A DNA stretch of 64,000 bases from NCBI RefSeq assembly GCF_910591885.1, contig NW_025963602.1, positions 124,001-188,000 on the forward strand, given 5' to 3'. Position numbers and translations under genes: made by a program. Shown here in pieces: positions 1-12,019 of this stretch (positions are counted from its first letter, which is position 1; each line of letters starts with the position of its first letter). A model generated the notes under the pieces. The model was given only the letters and a program-made list of their open reading frames with translations, did not search any database and was not told the DNA's origin. Source of the DNA: Bombus terrestris. Lineage: Eukaryota > Arthropoda > Insecta > Hymenoptera > Apidae.

Positions 1-20
1 CGTTGTCCCACGTTGTCCCA

Positions 21-29
21 CGTTGCCCA
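21..29. other. 9-bp unit: 1-bp deletion, first phase shift
   Basis: The third unit reads CGTTGCCCA, lacking the T expected between positions 25 and 26. The two units before it are out of phase by 1 bp with the following 11.9 kb. It lies close to the window edge, so a base-calling error cannot be excluded. Confidence 0.85.
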
Positions 30-580
30 CGTTGTCCCACGTTGTCCCACGTTGTCCCACGTTGTCCAACGATGTCCAACGGTGTCCCACGTTGTCCCAC
101 GTTGTCCCACGTTGTCCCACGTTGTCCCACGGTGTCCAACGATGTCCCACGTTGTCCCACGTTGTCCCACGTTGTCCAACGATGTCCAACGGTGTCCAAC
201 GGTGTCCCACGTTGTCCCACGTTGTCCCACGTTGTCCCACGGTGTCCAGCGGTGTCCAACGATGTCCAACGGTGTCCAACGGTGTCCCACGATGTCCACC
301 GATGTCCAACGGTGTCCCACGATGTCCAACGGTGTCCCACGTTGTCCCACGTTGTCCCACGTTGTCCCACGTTGTCCCACGTTGTCCCACGTTGTCCCAC
401 GTTGTCCCACGTTGTCCCACGTTGTCCCACGTTGTCCCACGGTGTCCAACGATGCCCAACGGTGTCCCACGTTGTCCAACGGTGTCCCACGTTGTCCCAC
501 GTTGTCCCACGTTGTCCCACGATGTCCCACGTTGTCCCACGTTGTCCCACGTTGTCCCACGTTGTCCCACGTTGTCCCAC

Positions 581-860
581 GGAGTCCAACGATGTCCAAC
601 GGTGTCCAACGGTGTCCAACGATGTCCAACGGTGTCCAACGATGTCCAACGATGTCCAACGGTGTCCAACGATGTCCAACGATGTCCAACGATGTCCAAC
701 GGTGTCCAACGGTGTCCAACGGTGTCCAACGGTGTCCAACGGTGTCCAACGGTGTCCAACGGTGTCCAACGGTGTCCAACGATGTCCAACGATGTCCAAC
801 GATGTCCAACGATGTCCAACGATGTCCAACGGTGTCCAACGGTGTGCAACGATGTCCAAC
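581..860. repeat. Block of 28 consecutive AAC-type units
   Basis: All units from 581 to 860 have A at base 8 (mostly GGTGTCCAAC and GATGTCCAAC), interrupting the CCC-type units on both sides. Odd members are GGAGTCCAAC at 581 and GGTGTGCAAC at 841. Similar long AAC-type blocks occur at 34,291-34,630, 47,611-47,970, 52,321-52,670 and 55,641-55,980. Confidence 0.9.
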
Positions 861-1119
861 GGTGTCCCACGGTGTCCAACGGTGTCCAACGATGTCCACC
901 GGTGTCCAACGGTGTCCCACGATGTCCACCGATGTCCAACGGTGTCCCACGTTGTCCCACGTTGTCCCACGTTGTCCCACGTTGTCCCACGATGTCCAAC
1001 GGTGTCCAACGGTGTCCCACGGTGTCCCACGTTGTCCCACGTTGTCCCACGGTGTCCAACGATGTCCAACGGTGTCCCACGTTGTCCCTTGTTGTCCCAC
1101 GTTGTCCCACGTTGTCCCA

Positions 1120-3260
1120 CGTTGTCCCACGTTGTCCCACGTTGTCCCACGTTGTCCCACGTTGTGCCACGTTGTCCCACGTTGTCCCACGATGTCCCAC
1201 GTTGTCCAACGATGTCCAACGGTGTCCCACGTTGTCCCACGTTGTCCCACGTTGTCCCACGTTGTCCCACGGTGTCCAACGATGTCCAACGGTGTCCCAC
1301 GTTGTCCCACGTTGTCCCACGTTGTCCCACGTTGTCCAACGATGTCCAACGGTGTCCAACGGTGTCCCACGTTGTCCCACGTTGTCCCACGTTGTCCCAC
1401 GGTGTCCAGCGGTGTCCAACGATGTCCAACGGTGTCCAACGGTGTCCCACGATGTCCACCGATGTCCAACGGTGTCCAACGGTGTCCAACGATGTCCAAC
1501 GGTGTCCCACGATGTCCAACGATGTCCAACGATGTCCAACGATGTCCAACGGTGTCCAACGGTGTCCCACGTTGTCCCACGTTGTCCCACGGTGTCCAAC
1601 GATGTCCAACGGTGTCCCACGTTGTCCCACGTTGTCCCACGTTGTCCCACGTTGTCCCACGTTGTTCCATGGTTTCCCACGTTGTCCCACGTTGTCCCAC
1701 GTTGTCCCACGGTGTCCAACGATGTCCAACGGTGTCCAACGGTGTCCCACGGTGTCCAACGGTGTCCCACGTTGTCCCACGTTGTCCCACGTTGTCCCAC
1801 GTTGTCCCACGTTGTCCCACGTTGTCCCACGGTGTCCACCGATGTCCACCGATGTCCAACGATGTCCAACGGTGTCCCACGTTGTCCCACGTTGTCCCAC
1901 GTTGTCCCACGTTGTCCCACGTTGTCCCACGTTGTCCCACGTTGTCCCACGTTGTCCCACGTTGTCCCACGTTGTCCCACGTTGTCCCACGTTGTCCCAC
2001 GTTGTCCCACGATGTCCCACGTTGTCCAACGATGTCGAACGGTGTCCCACGTTGTCCCACGTTGTCCCACGGTGTCCAGCGGTGTCCAACGATGTCCAAC
2101 GGTGTCCAACGGTGTCCCACGATGTCCACCGATGTCCACCGATGTCCAACGGTGTCCAACGGTGTCCAACGGTGTCCAACGGTGTCCCACGTTGTCCCAC
2201 GTTGTCCCACGTTGTCCCACGTTGTCCCACGTTGTGCCACGTTGTCCCACGTTGTCCCACGATGTCCCACGTTGTCCAACGATGTCCAACGGTGTCCCAC
2301 GTTGTCCCACGTTGTCCCACGTTGTCCCACGTTGTCCCACGGTGTCCAACGATGTCCAACGGTGTCCCACGTTGTCCCACGTTGTCCCACGTTGTCCCAC
2401 GTTGTCCAACGATGTCCAACGGTGTCCAACGGTGTCCCACGTTGTCCCACGTTGTCCCACGTTGTCCCACGGTGTCCAGCGGTGTCCAACGATGTCCAAC
2501 GGTGTCCAACGGTGTCCCACGATGTCCACCGATGTCCAACGGTGTCCAACGGTGTCCAACGATGTCCAACGGTGTCCCACGATGTCCAACGATGTCCAAC
2601 GATGTCCAACGATGTCCAACGGTGTCCAACGGTGTCCCACGTTGTCCCACGTTGTCCCACGGTGTCCAACGATGTCCAACGGTGTCCCACGTTGTCCCAC
2701 GTTGTCCCACGTTGTCCCACGTTGTCCCACGTTGTTCCATGGTTTCCCACGTTGTCCCACGTTGTCCCACGTTGTCCCACGGTGTCCAACGATGTCCAAC
2801 GGTGTCCAACGGTGTCCCACGGTGTCCAACGGTGTCCCACGTTGTCCCACGTTGTCCCACGTTGTCCCACGTTGTCCCACGTTGTCCCACGTTGTCCCAC
2901 GGTGTCCACCGATGTCCACCGATGTCCCACGATGTCCAACGGTGTCCCACGTTGTCCCACGTTGTCCCACGTTGTCCCACGTTGTCCCACGTTGTCCCAC
3001 GTTGTCCCACGTTGTCCCACGTTGTCCCACGTTGTCCCACGTTGTCCCACGTTGTCCCACGTTGTCCCACGTTGTCCCACGATGTCCCACGTTGTCCAAC
3101 GATGTCGAACGGTGTCCCACGTTGTCCCACGTTGTCCCACGGTGTCCAGCGGTGTCCAACGATGTCCAACGGTGTCCAACGGTGTCCCACGATGTCCACC
3201 GATGTCCACCGATGTCCAACGGTGTCCAACGGTGTCCAACGGTGTCCAACGGTGTCCCAC
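1120..3260. repeat. 1,070-bp tandem duplication (about 1,120-2,190 and 2,190-3,260)
   Basis: Rare variant units recur exactly 1,070 bp apart: GTTGTGCCAC at 1,161 and 2,231, GGTGTCCAGC at 1,401 and 2,471, the pair GTTGTTCCAT-GGTTTCCCAC at 1,661 and 2,731, and GATGTCGAAC at 2,031 and 3,101. The copies abut, so this is a direct tandem duplication of 107 units. Boundaries are approximate because the edges fall in runs of identical units. Confidence 0.85.
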
Positions 3261-4300
3261 GTTGTCCCACGTTGTCCCACGTTGTCCCACGTTGTCCCAC
3301 GTTGTTCCATGGTTTCCCACGTTGTCCCACGGTGTGCAACGGTGTCCAACGATGTCCAATGGTGTCCAACGATGTCCAACGGTGTCCAACGGTGTCCAAC
3401 GATGTCCAACGATGTCCAACGATGTCCAACGGTGTCCAACGGTGTCCCACGATGTCCACCGATGTCCAACGGTGTCCAACGGTGTCCAACGATGTCCAAC
3501 GGTGTCCCACGATGTCCAACGATGTCCAACGATGTCCAACGATGTCCAACGGTGTCCAACGGTGTCCCACGTTGTCCCACGTTGTCCCACGGTGTCCAAC
3601 GATGTCCAACGGTGTCCCACGTTGTCCCACGTTGTCCCACGTTGTCCCACGTTGTCCCACGTTGTTCCATGGTTTCCCACGTTGTCCCACGTTGTCCCAC
3701 GTTGTCCCACGGTGTCCAACGATGTCCAACGGTGTCCAACGGTGTCCCACGGTGTCCAACGGTGTCCCACGTTGTCCCACGTTGTCCCACGTTGTCCCAC
3801 GTTGTCCCACGTTGTCCCACGTTGTCCCACGGTGTCCACCGATGTCCACCGATGTCCAACGATGTCCAACGGTGTCCCACGTTGTCCCACGTTGTCCCAC
3901 GTTGTCCCACGTTGTCCCACGTTGTCCCACGTTGTCCCACGTTGTCCCACGTTGTCCCACGTTGTCCCACGTTGTCCCACGTTGTCCCACGTTGTCCCAC
4001 GTTGTCCCACGATGTCCCACGTTGTCCAACGATGTCGAACGGTGTCCCACGTTGTCCCACGTTGTCCCACGGTGTCCAGCGGTGTCCAACGATGTCCAAC
4101 GGTGTCCAACGGTGTCCCACGATGTCCACCGATGTCCACCGATGTCCAACGGTGTCCAACGATGTCCAACGGTGTCCCACGGTGTCCAACGGTGTCCAAC
4201 GATGTCCAACGGTGTCCAACGGTGTCCCACGATGTCCACCGATGTCCAACGGTGTCCCACGTTGTCCCACGTTGTCCCACGTTGTCCCACGTTGTCCCAC
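2460..4300. repeat. Segment duplicated 2.76 kb downstream, copy 1
   Basis: Matches 5,230-7,060. Marker pairs are GGTGTCCAGC 2,471/5,241, GATGTCGAAC 3,101/5,861 and 4,031/6,791, and GTTGTTCCAT 3,301/6,051 and 3,661/6,411. Spacing drifts between 2,770 and 2,750 bp by whole units. The pattern diverges after about 4,300, where this copy carries another GTTGTTCCAT unit at 4,311 and the partner does not. Confidence 0.8.
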
Positions 4301-4499
4301 GTTGTCCCACGTTGTTCCATGGTTTCCCACGTTGTCCCACGGTGTGCAACGGTGTCCAACGATGTCCAACGATGTCCAACGGTGTCCAACGGTGTCCCAC
4401 GGTGTCCAACGGTGTCCAACGATGTCCAACGGTGTCCAACGGTGTCCCACGATGTCCACCGATGTCCAACGGTGTCCCACGTTGTCCCACGTTGTCCCA

Positions 4500-5240
4500 C
4501 GTTGTCCCACGTTGTCCCACGTTGTCCCACGTTGTTCCATGGTTTCCCACGTTGTCCCACGTTGTCCCACGTTGTCCCACGGTGTCCAACGATGTCCAAC
4601 GGTGTCCAACGGTGTCCCACGGTGTCCAACGGTGTCCCACGTTGTCCCACGTTGTCCCACGTTGTCCCACGTTGTCCCACGTTATCCCACGTTGTCCCAC
4701 GATGTCCAACGGTGTCCAACGATGTCCAACGGTGTCCAACGGTGTCCCACGATGTCCACCGATGTCCAACGGTGTCCAACGGTGTCCAACGGTGTCCAAC
4801 GGTGTCCAACGATGTCCAACGATGTCCAACGATGTCCAACGGTGTCCCACGTTGTCCCACGTTGTCCCACGTTGTCCTACGATGTCCCACGTTGTCCCAC
4901 GTTGTCCCACGTTGTCCCACGTTGTCCCACGTTGTCCCATGTTGTCCCACGTTGTCCCACGTTGTCCCACGTTGTCCCACGTTGTCCCACGGTGTCCAAC
5001 GGTGTCCAACGGTGTCCAACGGTGTCCAACGATGTCCAACGATGTCCAACGGTGTCCAACGGTGTCCAACGGTGTCCCACGTTGTCCCACGTTGTCCCAC
5101 GTTGTCCCACGTTGTCCCACGTTGTTCCATGGTTTCCCACGTTGTCCCACGTTGTCCCACGTTGTCCCACGGTGTCCAACGATGTCCAACGGTGTCCAAC
5201 GGTGTCCCACGGTGTCCAACGGTGTCCCACGTTGTCCCAC
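4500..5240. repeat. Segment duplicated 3.0 kb downstream, copy 1
   Basis: Matches 7,500-8,240 at a constant 3,000-bp spacing: GTTGTTCCAT 4,531/7,531, GTTATCCCAC 4,681/7,681, GTTGTCCTAC 4,871/7,871 and GTTGTTCCAT 5,121/8,121. Copy 1 has GTTGTCCCAT at 4,931, which copy 2 lacks. Another GTTATCCCAC lies at 7,441, 2,760 bp from 4,681, so this segment lies between two overlapping duplication events. Confidence 0.85.
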
Positions 5241-7060
5241 GGTGTCCAGCGGTGTCCAACGATGTCCAACGGTGTCCAACGGTGTCCCACGATGTCCACC
5301 GATGTCCAACGGTGTCCAACGGTGTCCAACGATGTCCAACGGTGTCCCACGATGTCCAACGATGTCCAACGATGTCCAACGATGTCCAACGGTGTCCAAC
5401 GGTGTCCCACGTTGTCCCACGTTGTCCCACGGTGTCCAACGATGTCCAACGGTGTCCCACGTTGTCCCACGTTGTCCCACGTTGTCCCACGTTGTCCCAC
5501 GTTGTCCCATGGTTTCCCACGTTGTCCCACGTTGTCCCACGTTGTCCCACGGTGTCCAACGATGTCCAACGGTGTCCAACGGTGTCCCACGGTGTCCAAC
5601 GGTGTCCCACGTTGTCCCACGTTGTCCCACGTTGTCCCACGTTGTCCCACGTTGTCCCACGTTGTCCCACGGTGTCCACCGATGTCCACCGATGTCCAAC
5701 GATGTCCAACGGTGTCCCACGTTGTCCCACGTTGTCCCACGTTGTCCCACGTTGTCCCACGTTGTCCCACGTTGTCCCACGTTGTCCCACGTTGTCCCAC
5801 GTTGTCCCACGTTGTCCCACGTTGTCCCACGTTGTCCCACGATGTCCCACGTTGTCCAACGATGTCGAACGGTGTCCCACGTTGTCCCACGTTGTCCCAC
5901 GGTGTCCAGCGGTGTCCAACGATGTCCAACGGTGTCCAACGGTGTCCCACGATGTCCACCGATGTCCACCGATGTCCAACGGTGTCCAACGGTGTCCAAC
6001 GGTGTCCCACGTTGTCCCACGTTGTCCCACGTTGTCCCACGTTGTCCCACGTTGTTCCATGGTTTCCCACGTTGTCCCACGGTGTGCAACGGTGTCCAAC
6101 GATGTCCAATGGTGTCCAACGATGTCCAACGGTGTCCAACGGTGTCCAACGATGTCCAACGATGTCCAACGATGTCCAACGGTGTCCAACGGTGTCCCAC
6201 GATGTCCACCGATGTCCAACGGTGTCCAACGGTGTCCAACGATGTCCAACGGTGTCCCACGATGTCCAACGATGTCCAACGATGTCCAACGATGTCCAAC
6301 GGTGTCCAACGGTGTCCCACGTTGTCCCACGTTGTCCCACGGTGTCCAACGATGTCCAACGGTGTCCCACGTTGTCCCACGTTGTCCCACGTTGTCCCAC
6401 GTTGTCCCACGTTGTTCCATGGTTTCCCACGTTGTCCCACGTTGTCCCACGTTGTCCCACGGTGTCCAACGATGTCCAACGGTGTCCAACGGTGTCCCAC
6501 GGTGTCCAACGGTGTCCCACGTTGTCCCACGTTGTCCCACGTTGTCCCACGTTGTCCCACGTTGTCCCACGTTGTCCCACGGTGTCCACCGATGTCCACC
6601 GATGTCCAACGATGTCCAACGGTGTCCCACGTTGTCCCACGTTGTCCCACGTTGTCCCACGTTGTCCCACGTTGTCCCACGTTGTCCCACGTTGTCCCAC
6701 GTTGTCCCACGTTGTCCCACGTTGTCCCACGTTGTCCCACGTTGTCCCACGTTGTCCCACGTTGTCCCACGATGTCCCACGTTGTCCAACGATGTCGAAC
6801 GGTGTCCCACGTTGTCCCACGTTGTCCCACGGTGTCCAGCGGTGTCCAACGATGTCCAACGGTGTCCAACGGTGTCCCACGATGTCCACCGATGTCCACC
6901 GATGTCCAACGGTGTCCAACGATGTCCAACGGTGTCCCACGGTGTCCAACGGTGTCCAACGATGTCCAACGGTGTCCAACGGTGTCCCACGATGTCCACC
7001 GATGTCCAACGGTGTCCCACGTTGTCCCACGTTGTCCCACGTTGTCCCACGTTGTCCCAC
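5230..7060. repeat. Segment duplicated from 2.76 kb upstream, copy 2
   Basis: Partner of 2,460-4,300. At 5,501 the unit is GTTGTCCCAT where the partner at 2,731 has GTTGTTCCAT, so the two differ at one base in the marker module. The following GGTTTCCCAC unit is retained. Confidence 0.8.
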
Positions 7061-7499
7061 GATGTCCAACGGTGTCCAACGGTGTCCCACGGTGTCCCAC
7101 GTTGTCCCACGTTGTCCCACGGTGTCCAACGATGTCCAACGGTGTCCCACGTTGTCCCACGTTGTCCCACGTTGTCCCACGTTGTCCCACGTTGTCCCAC
7201 GTTGTCCCACGTTGTCCCACGTTGTCCCACGTTGTCCCACGTTGTCCCACGTTGTCCCACGATGTCCCACGTTGTCCAACGATGTCCAACGGTGTCCCAC
7301 GTTGTCCCACGTTGTCCCACGTTGTCCCACGTTGTCCCACGGTGTCCAACGGTGTCCAACGATGTCCAACGGTGTCCCACGATGTCCAACGATGTCCAAC
7401 GATGTCCAACGATGTCCAACGGTGTCCAACGGTGTCCCACGTTATCCCACGTTGTCCCACGGTGTCCAACGATGTCCAACGGTGTCCCACGTTGTCCCA

Positions 7500-8240
7500 C
7501 GTTGTCCCACGTTGTCCCACGTTGTCCCACGTTGTTCCATGGTTTCCCACGTTGTCCCACGTTGTCCCACGTTGTCCCACGGTGTCCAACGATGTCCAAC
7601 GGTGTCCAACGGTGTCCCACGGTGTCCAACGGTGTCCCACGTTGTCCCACGTTGTCCCACGTTGTCCCACGTTGTCCCACGTTATCCCACGTTGTCCCAC
7701 GGTGTCCAACGGTGTCCAACGATGTCCAACGGTGTCCAAGGGTGTCCCACGATGTCCACCGATGTCCAACGGTGTCCAACGGTGTCCAACGGTGTCCAAC
7801 GGTGTCCAACGATGTCCAACGATGTCCAACGATGTCCAACGGTGTCCCACGTTGTCCCACGTTGTCCCACGTTGTCCTACGATGTCCCACGTTGTCCCAC
7901 GTTGTCCCACGTTGTCCCACGTTGTCCCACGTTGTCCCACGTTGTCCCACGTTGTCCCACGTTGTCCCACGTTGTCCCACGTTGTCCCACGGTGTCCAAC
8001 GGTGTCCAACGGTGTCCAACGGTGTCCAACGATGTCCAACGATGTCCAACGGTGTCCAACGGTGTCCAACGGTGTCCCACGTTGTCCCACGTTGTCCCAC
8101 GTTGTCCCACGTTGTCCCACGTTGTTCCATGGTTTCCCACGTTGTCCCACGTTGTCCCACGTTGTCCCACGGTGTCCAACGATGTCCAACGGTGTCCAAC
8201 GGTGTCCCACGGTGTCCAACGGTGTCCCACGTTGTCCCAC
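7500..8240. repeat. Segment duplicated from 3.0 kb upstream, copy 2
   Basis: Partner of 4,500-5,240. The GTTGTTCCAT module at 8,121 is the last one before a gap of 26 kb; the next is at 34,261. Confidence 0.85.
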
Positions 8241-9540
8241 GTTGTCCCACGTTGTCCCACGTTGTCCCACGTTGTCCCACGTTGTCCCACGGTGTCCAAC
8301 GGTGTCCAACGATGTCCAACGGTGTCCAACGGTGTCCCACGATGTCCACCGATGTCCAACGGTGTCCAACGGTGTCCAACGGTGTCCCACGGTGTCCAAC
8401 GGTGTCCCACGATGTCCACCGATGTCCAACGGTGTCCAACGGTGTCCAACGGTGTCCCACGGTGTCCAACGATGTCCAACGGTGTCCAACGATGTCCAAC
8501 GGTGTCCCACGTTGTCCCACGTTGTCCCACGTTGTCCCACGGTGTCCAACGGTGTCCCACGTTGTCCCACGTTGTCCCACGTTGTCCCACGTTGTCCCAC
8601 GTTGTCCCACGTTGTCCCACGTTGTCCCACGTTGTCCCACGTTGTCCCACGTTGTCCCACGTTGTCCCACGTTGTCCCACGATGTCCCACGTTGTCCAAC
8701 GATGTCCAACGGTGTCCCACGTTGTCCCACGTTGTCCCACGTTGTCCCACGTTGTCCCACGGTGTCCAACGATGTCCAACGGTGTCCCACGTTGTCCCAC
8801 GTTGTCCCACGTTGTCCCACGTTGTCCCACGTTGTCCCACGTTGTCCAACGAAGTCCAACGGTGTCCAACGGTGTCCCACGTTGTCCCACGTTGTCCCAC
8901 GTTGTCCCACGGTGTCCAGCGGTGTCCAACGATGTCCAACGGTGTCCAACGGTGTCCCACGATGTCCACCGATGTCCAACGGTGTCCAACGGTGTCCAAC
9001 GGTGTCCAACGGTGTCCAACGATGTCCAACGATGTCCAACGATGTCCAACGGTGTCCAACGGTGTCCCACGATGTCCAACGGTGTCCCACGTTGTCCCAC
9101 GTTGTCCCACGTTGTCCCACGTTGTCCCACGTTGTCCCTCGTTGTCCCACGTTGTCCCACGGTGTCCAACGGTGTCCAACGATGTCCAAAGGTGTCCAAC
9201 GGTGTCCCACGTTGTCCCACGTTGTCCCACGGTGTCCAACGATGTCCAACGGTGTCCCACGTTGTCCCACGTTTTCCCACGTTGTCCCACGGTGTCCAAC
9301 GATGTCCAACGGTGTCCAACGGTGTCCCACGGTGTCCCACGTTGTCCCACGTTGTCCCACGGTGTCCAACGATGTCCAACGGTGTCCCACGTTGTCCCAC
9401 GTTGTCCCACGTTGTCCCACGTTGTCCCACGTTGTCCCACGTTGTCCCACGTTGTCCCACGTTGTCCCACGTTGTCCCACGTTGTCCCACGTTGTCCCAC
9501 GTTGTCCCACGTTGTCCCACGTTGTCCCACGGTGTCCAAC
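8241..9540. repeat. Array segment without a strong local duplicate
   Basis: Ordinary units continue without interruption. New variant units first appear here: GTTGTCCCTC at 9,131 and GTTTTCCCAC at 9,271. Both recur at 12.1-13.7 kb and again at 59-62 kb, so this stretch belongs to a family of units distinct from the first 8 kb. No gene or other element is visible. Confidence 0.75.
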
Positions 9541-10370
9541 GATGTCCAGCGGTGTCCAACGGTGTCCCACGGTGTCCAACGGTGTCCAACGATGTCCAAA
9601 GGTGTCCAACGGTGTCCCACGTTGTCCCACGTTGTCCCACGGTGTGCAACGATGTCCAACGTTGTCCCACGTTGTCCCACGTTTTCCCACGTTGTCCCAC
9701 GGTGTCCAACGATGTCCAACGGTGTCCAACGGTGTCCCACGGTGTCCCACGTTGTCCCACGTTGTCCCACGGTGTCCAACGATGTCCAACGGTGTCCCAC
9801 GTTGTCCCACGTTGTCCCACGTTGTCCCACGTTGTCCCACGATGTCCCACGTTGTCCCACGTTGTCCCACGTTGTCCCACGTTGTCCAACGATGTCCAAC
9901 GGTGTCCAACGGTGTCCCACGTTGTCCCACGTTGTCCCACGTTGTCCCACGTTGTCCCACGTTGTCCCACGTTGTCCCACGTTGTCCCACGTTGTCCCAC
10001 GTTGTCCCACGTTGTCCCACGTTGTCCCACGTTGTCCCACGTTGTCCCACGGTGTCCAACGATGTCCAGCGGTGTCCAACGGTGTCCCACGGTGTCCAAC
10101 GGTGTCCAACGATGTCCAAAGGTGTCCAACGGTGTCCCACGTTGTCCCACGTTGTCCCACGGTGTGCAACGATGTCCAACGGTGTCCCACGTTGTCCCAC
10201 GTTTTCCCACGTTGTCCCACGGTGTCCAACGATGTCCAACGGTGTCCAACGGTGTCCCACGGTGTCCCACGTTGTCCCACGTTGTCCCACGGTGTCCAAC
10301 GATGTCCAACGGTGTCCCACGTTGTCCCACGTTGTCCCACGTTGTCCCACGTTGTCCCACGATGTCCCAC
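9541..10370. repeat. 520-bp spaced tandem duplication
   Basis: Units 9,541-9,850 match 10,061-10,370: GATGTCCAGC 9,541/10,061, GATGTCCAAA 9,591/10,111, GGTGTGCAAC 9,641/10,161 and GTTTTCCCAC 9,681/10,201. One difference is seen: 9,661 is GTTGTCCCAC and 10,181 is GGTGTCCCAC. That makes 9,651-9,670 one of the few places where an AAC unit is followed by GTT. Confidence 0.85.
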
Positions 10371-12019
10371 GTTGTCCAACGATGTCCAACGGTGTCCCAC
10401 GTTGTCCCACGTTGTCCTACGTTGTCCCACGTTGTCCCACGTTGTCCCACGTTGTCCCACGTTGTCCCACGTTGTCCCACGGTGTCCAACGGTGTCCAAC
10501 GGTGTCCAACGGTGTCCCACGATGTCCACCGATGTCCAACGGTGTCCAACGGTGTCCAACGGTGTCCAACGGTGTCCAACGATGTCCAACGATGTCCAAC
10601 GGTGTCCAACGGTGTCCAACGATGTCCAACGATGTCCAACGATGTCCAACGGTGTCCCACGTTGTCCCACGTTGTCCCACGTTGTCCCACGTTGTCCCAC
10701 GTTGTCCCACGTTGTCCCACGTTGTCCCACGTTGTCCCACGTTGTCCCACGTTGTCCCACGATGTCCCACGTTGTCCAACGGTGTCCAACGATGTCCCAC
10801 GTTGTCCCACGTTGTCCCACGTTGTCCCACGGTGTCCAGCGGTGTCCAACGGTGTCCCACGTTGTCCCACGTTGTCCCACGTTGTCCCACGTTGTCCCAA
10901 GTTGTCCCACGTTGTCCCACGTTGTCCCACGTTGTCCCACGTTGTCCCACGTTGTCCCACGGTGTCCAGCGGTGTCCAAAGATGTCCAACGGTGTCCAAC
11001 GGTGTCCCACGATGTCCACCGATGTCCAACGGTGTCCAACGGTGTCCAAAGGTGTCCAACGGTGTCCAACGATGTCCCACGGTGTCCAACGATGTCCAAC
11101 GGTGTCCCACGTTGTCCCACGTTGTCCCACGTTGTCCCACGTTGTCCCACGTTGTCCCACGTTGTCCCACGTTGTCCCACGTTGTCCCACGTTGTCCCAC
11201 GTTGTCCCACGTTGTCCCACGTTGTCCCACGTTGTCGCACGTTGTCCCACGGTGTCCAACGATGTCCAGCGGTGTCCAACGGTGTCCCACGGTGTCCAAC
11301 GGTGTCCAACGGTGTCCCACGGTGTCCAACGGTGTCCCACGTTGTCCCACGTTGTCCCACGTTGTCCCACGTTGTCCCACGATGTCCCACGTTGTCCAAC
11401 GATGTCCAACGGTGTCCTACGTTGTCCCACGTTGTCCCACGTTGTCCCACGTTGTCCCACGTTGTCCCACGTTGTCCCACGGTGTCCAACGGTGTCCAAC
11501 GGTGTCCAACGGTGTCCCACGATGTCCACCGATGTCCAACGGTGTCCAACGGTGTCCAACGGTGTCCAACGGTGTCCAACGATGTCCAACGATGTCCAAC
11601 GGTGTCCAACGGTGTCCAACGATGTCCAACGATGTCCAACGATGTCCAACGGTGTCCCACGTTGTCCCACGTTGTCCCACGTTGTCCCACGTTGTCCCAC
11701 GTTGTCCCACGTTGTCCCACGTTGTCCCACGTTGTCCCACGTTGTCCCACGATGTCCCACGTTGTCCCACGGTGTCCAACGATGTCCCACGTTGTCCCAC
11801 GTTGTCCCACGGTGTCCAGCGGTGTCCAACGGTGTCCCACGTTGTCCAACGGTGTCCCACGATGTCCAACGGTGTCCCACGTTGTCCCACGTTGTCCCAC
11901 GTTGTCCCTCGTTGTCCCACGTTGTCCAAGTTGTCCCACGTTGTCCCACGTTGTCCCACGTTGTCCCACGTTGTCCCACGTTGTCCCACGTTGTCCCGCG
12001 GTGTCCAGCGGTGTCCAAC
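10281..12019. repeat. 1.74-kb segment duplicated at 3,469-bp spacing, copy 1
   Basis: Matches 13,750-15,488. Markers are GTTGTCCTAC 10,411/13,880 and 11,411/14,880, GTTGTCCCTC 11,901/15,370 and the 1-bp deletion 11,929/15,398. Spacing is 3,469, not 3,470, because the first copy's deletion lies between the two copies' markers. The copies diverge after the shared GGTGTCCAGC at 12,000/15,469. Confidence 0.9.
11921..11929. other. 9-bp unit GTTGTCCAA: 1-bp deletion, second phase shift
   Basis: The final C of the unit is missing, so the next unit starts at 11,930 and phase moves by one base. The same lesion recurs at 15,390-15,398 in the duplicated copy, which argues that it is a real, inherited mutation and not a read error. 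Confidence 0.92.

Noticed and set aside
1..29. Start of the array (true boundary) at the left edge
   Set aside because: The first bases are already full repeat units. The 9-bp unit at 21-29 is a phase shift, not a junction with unique DNA.
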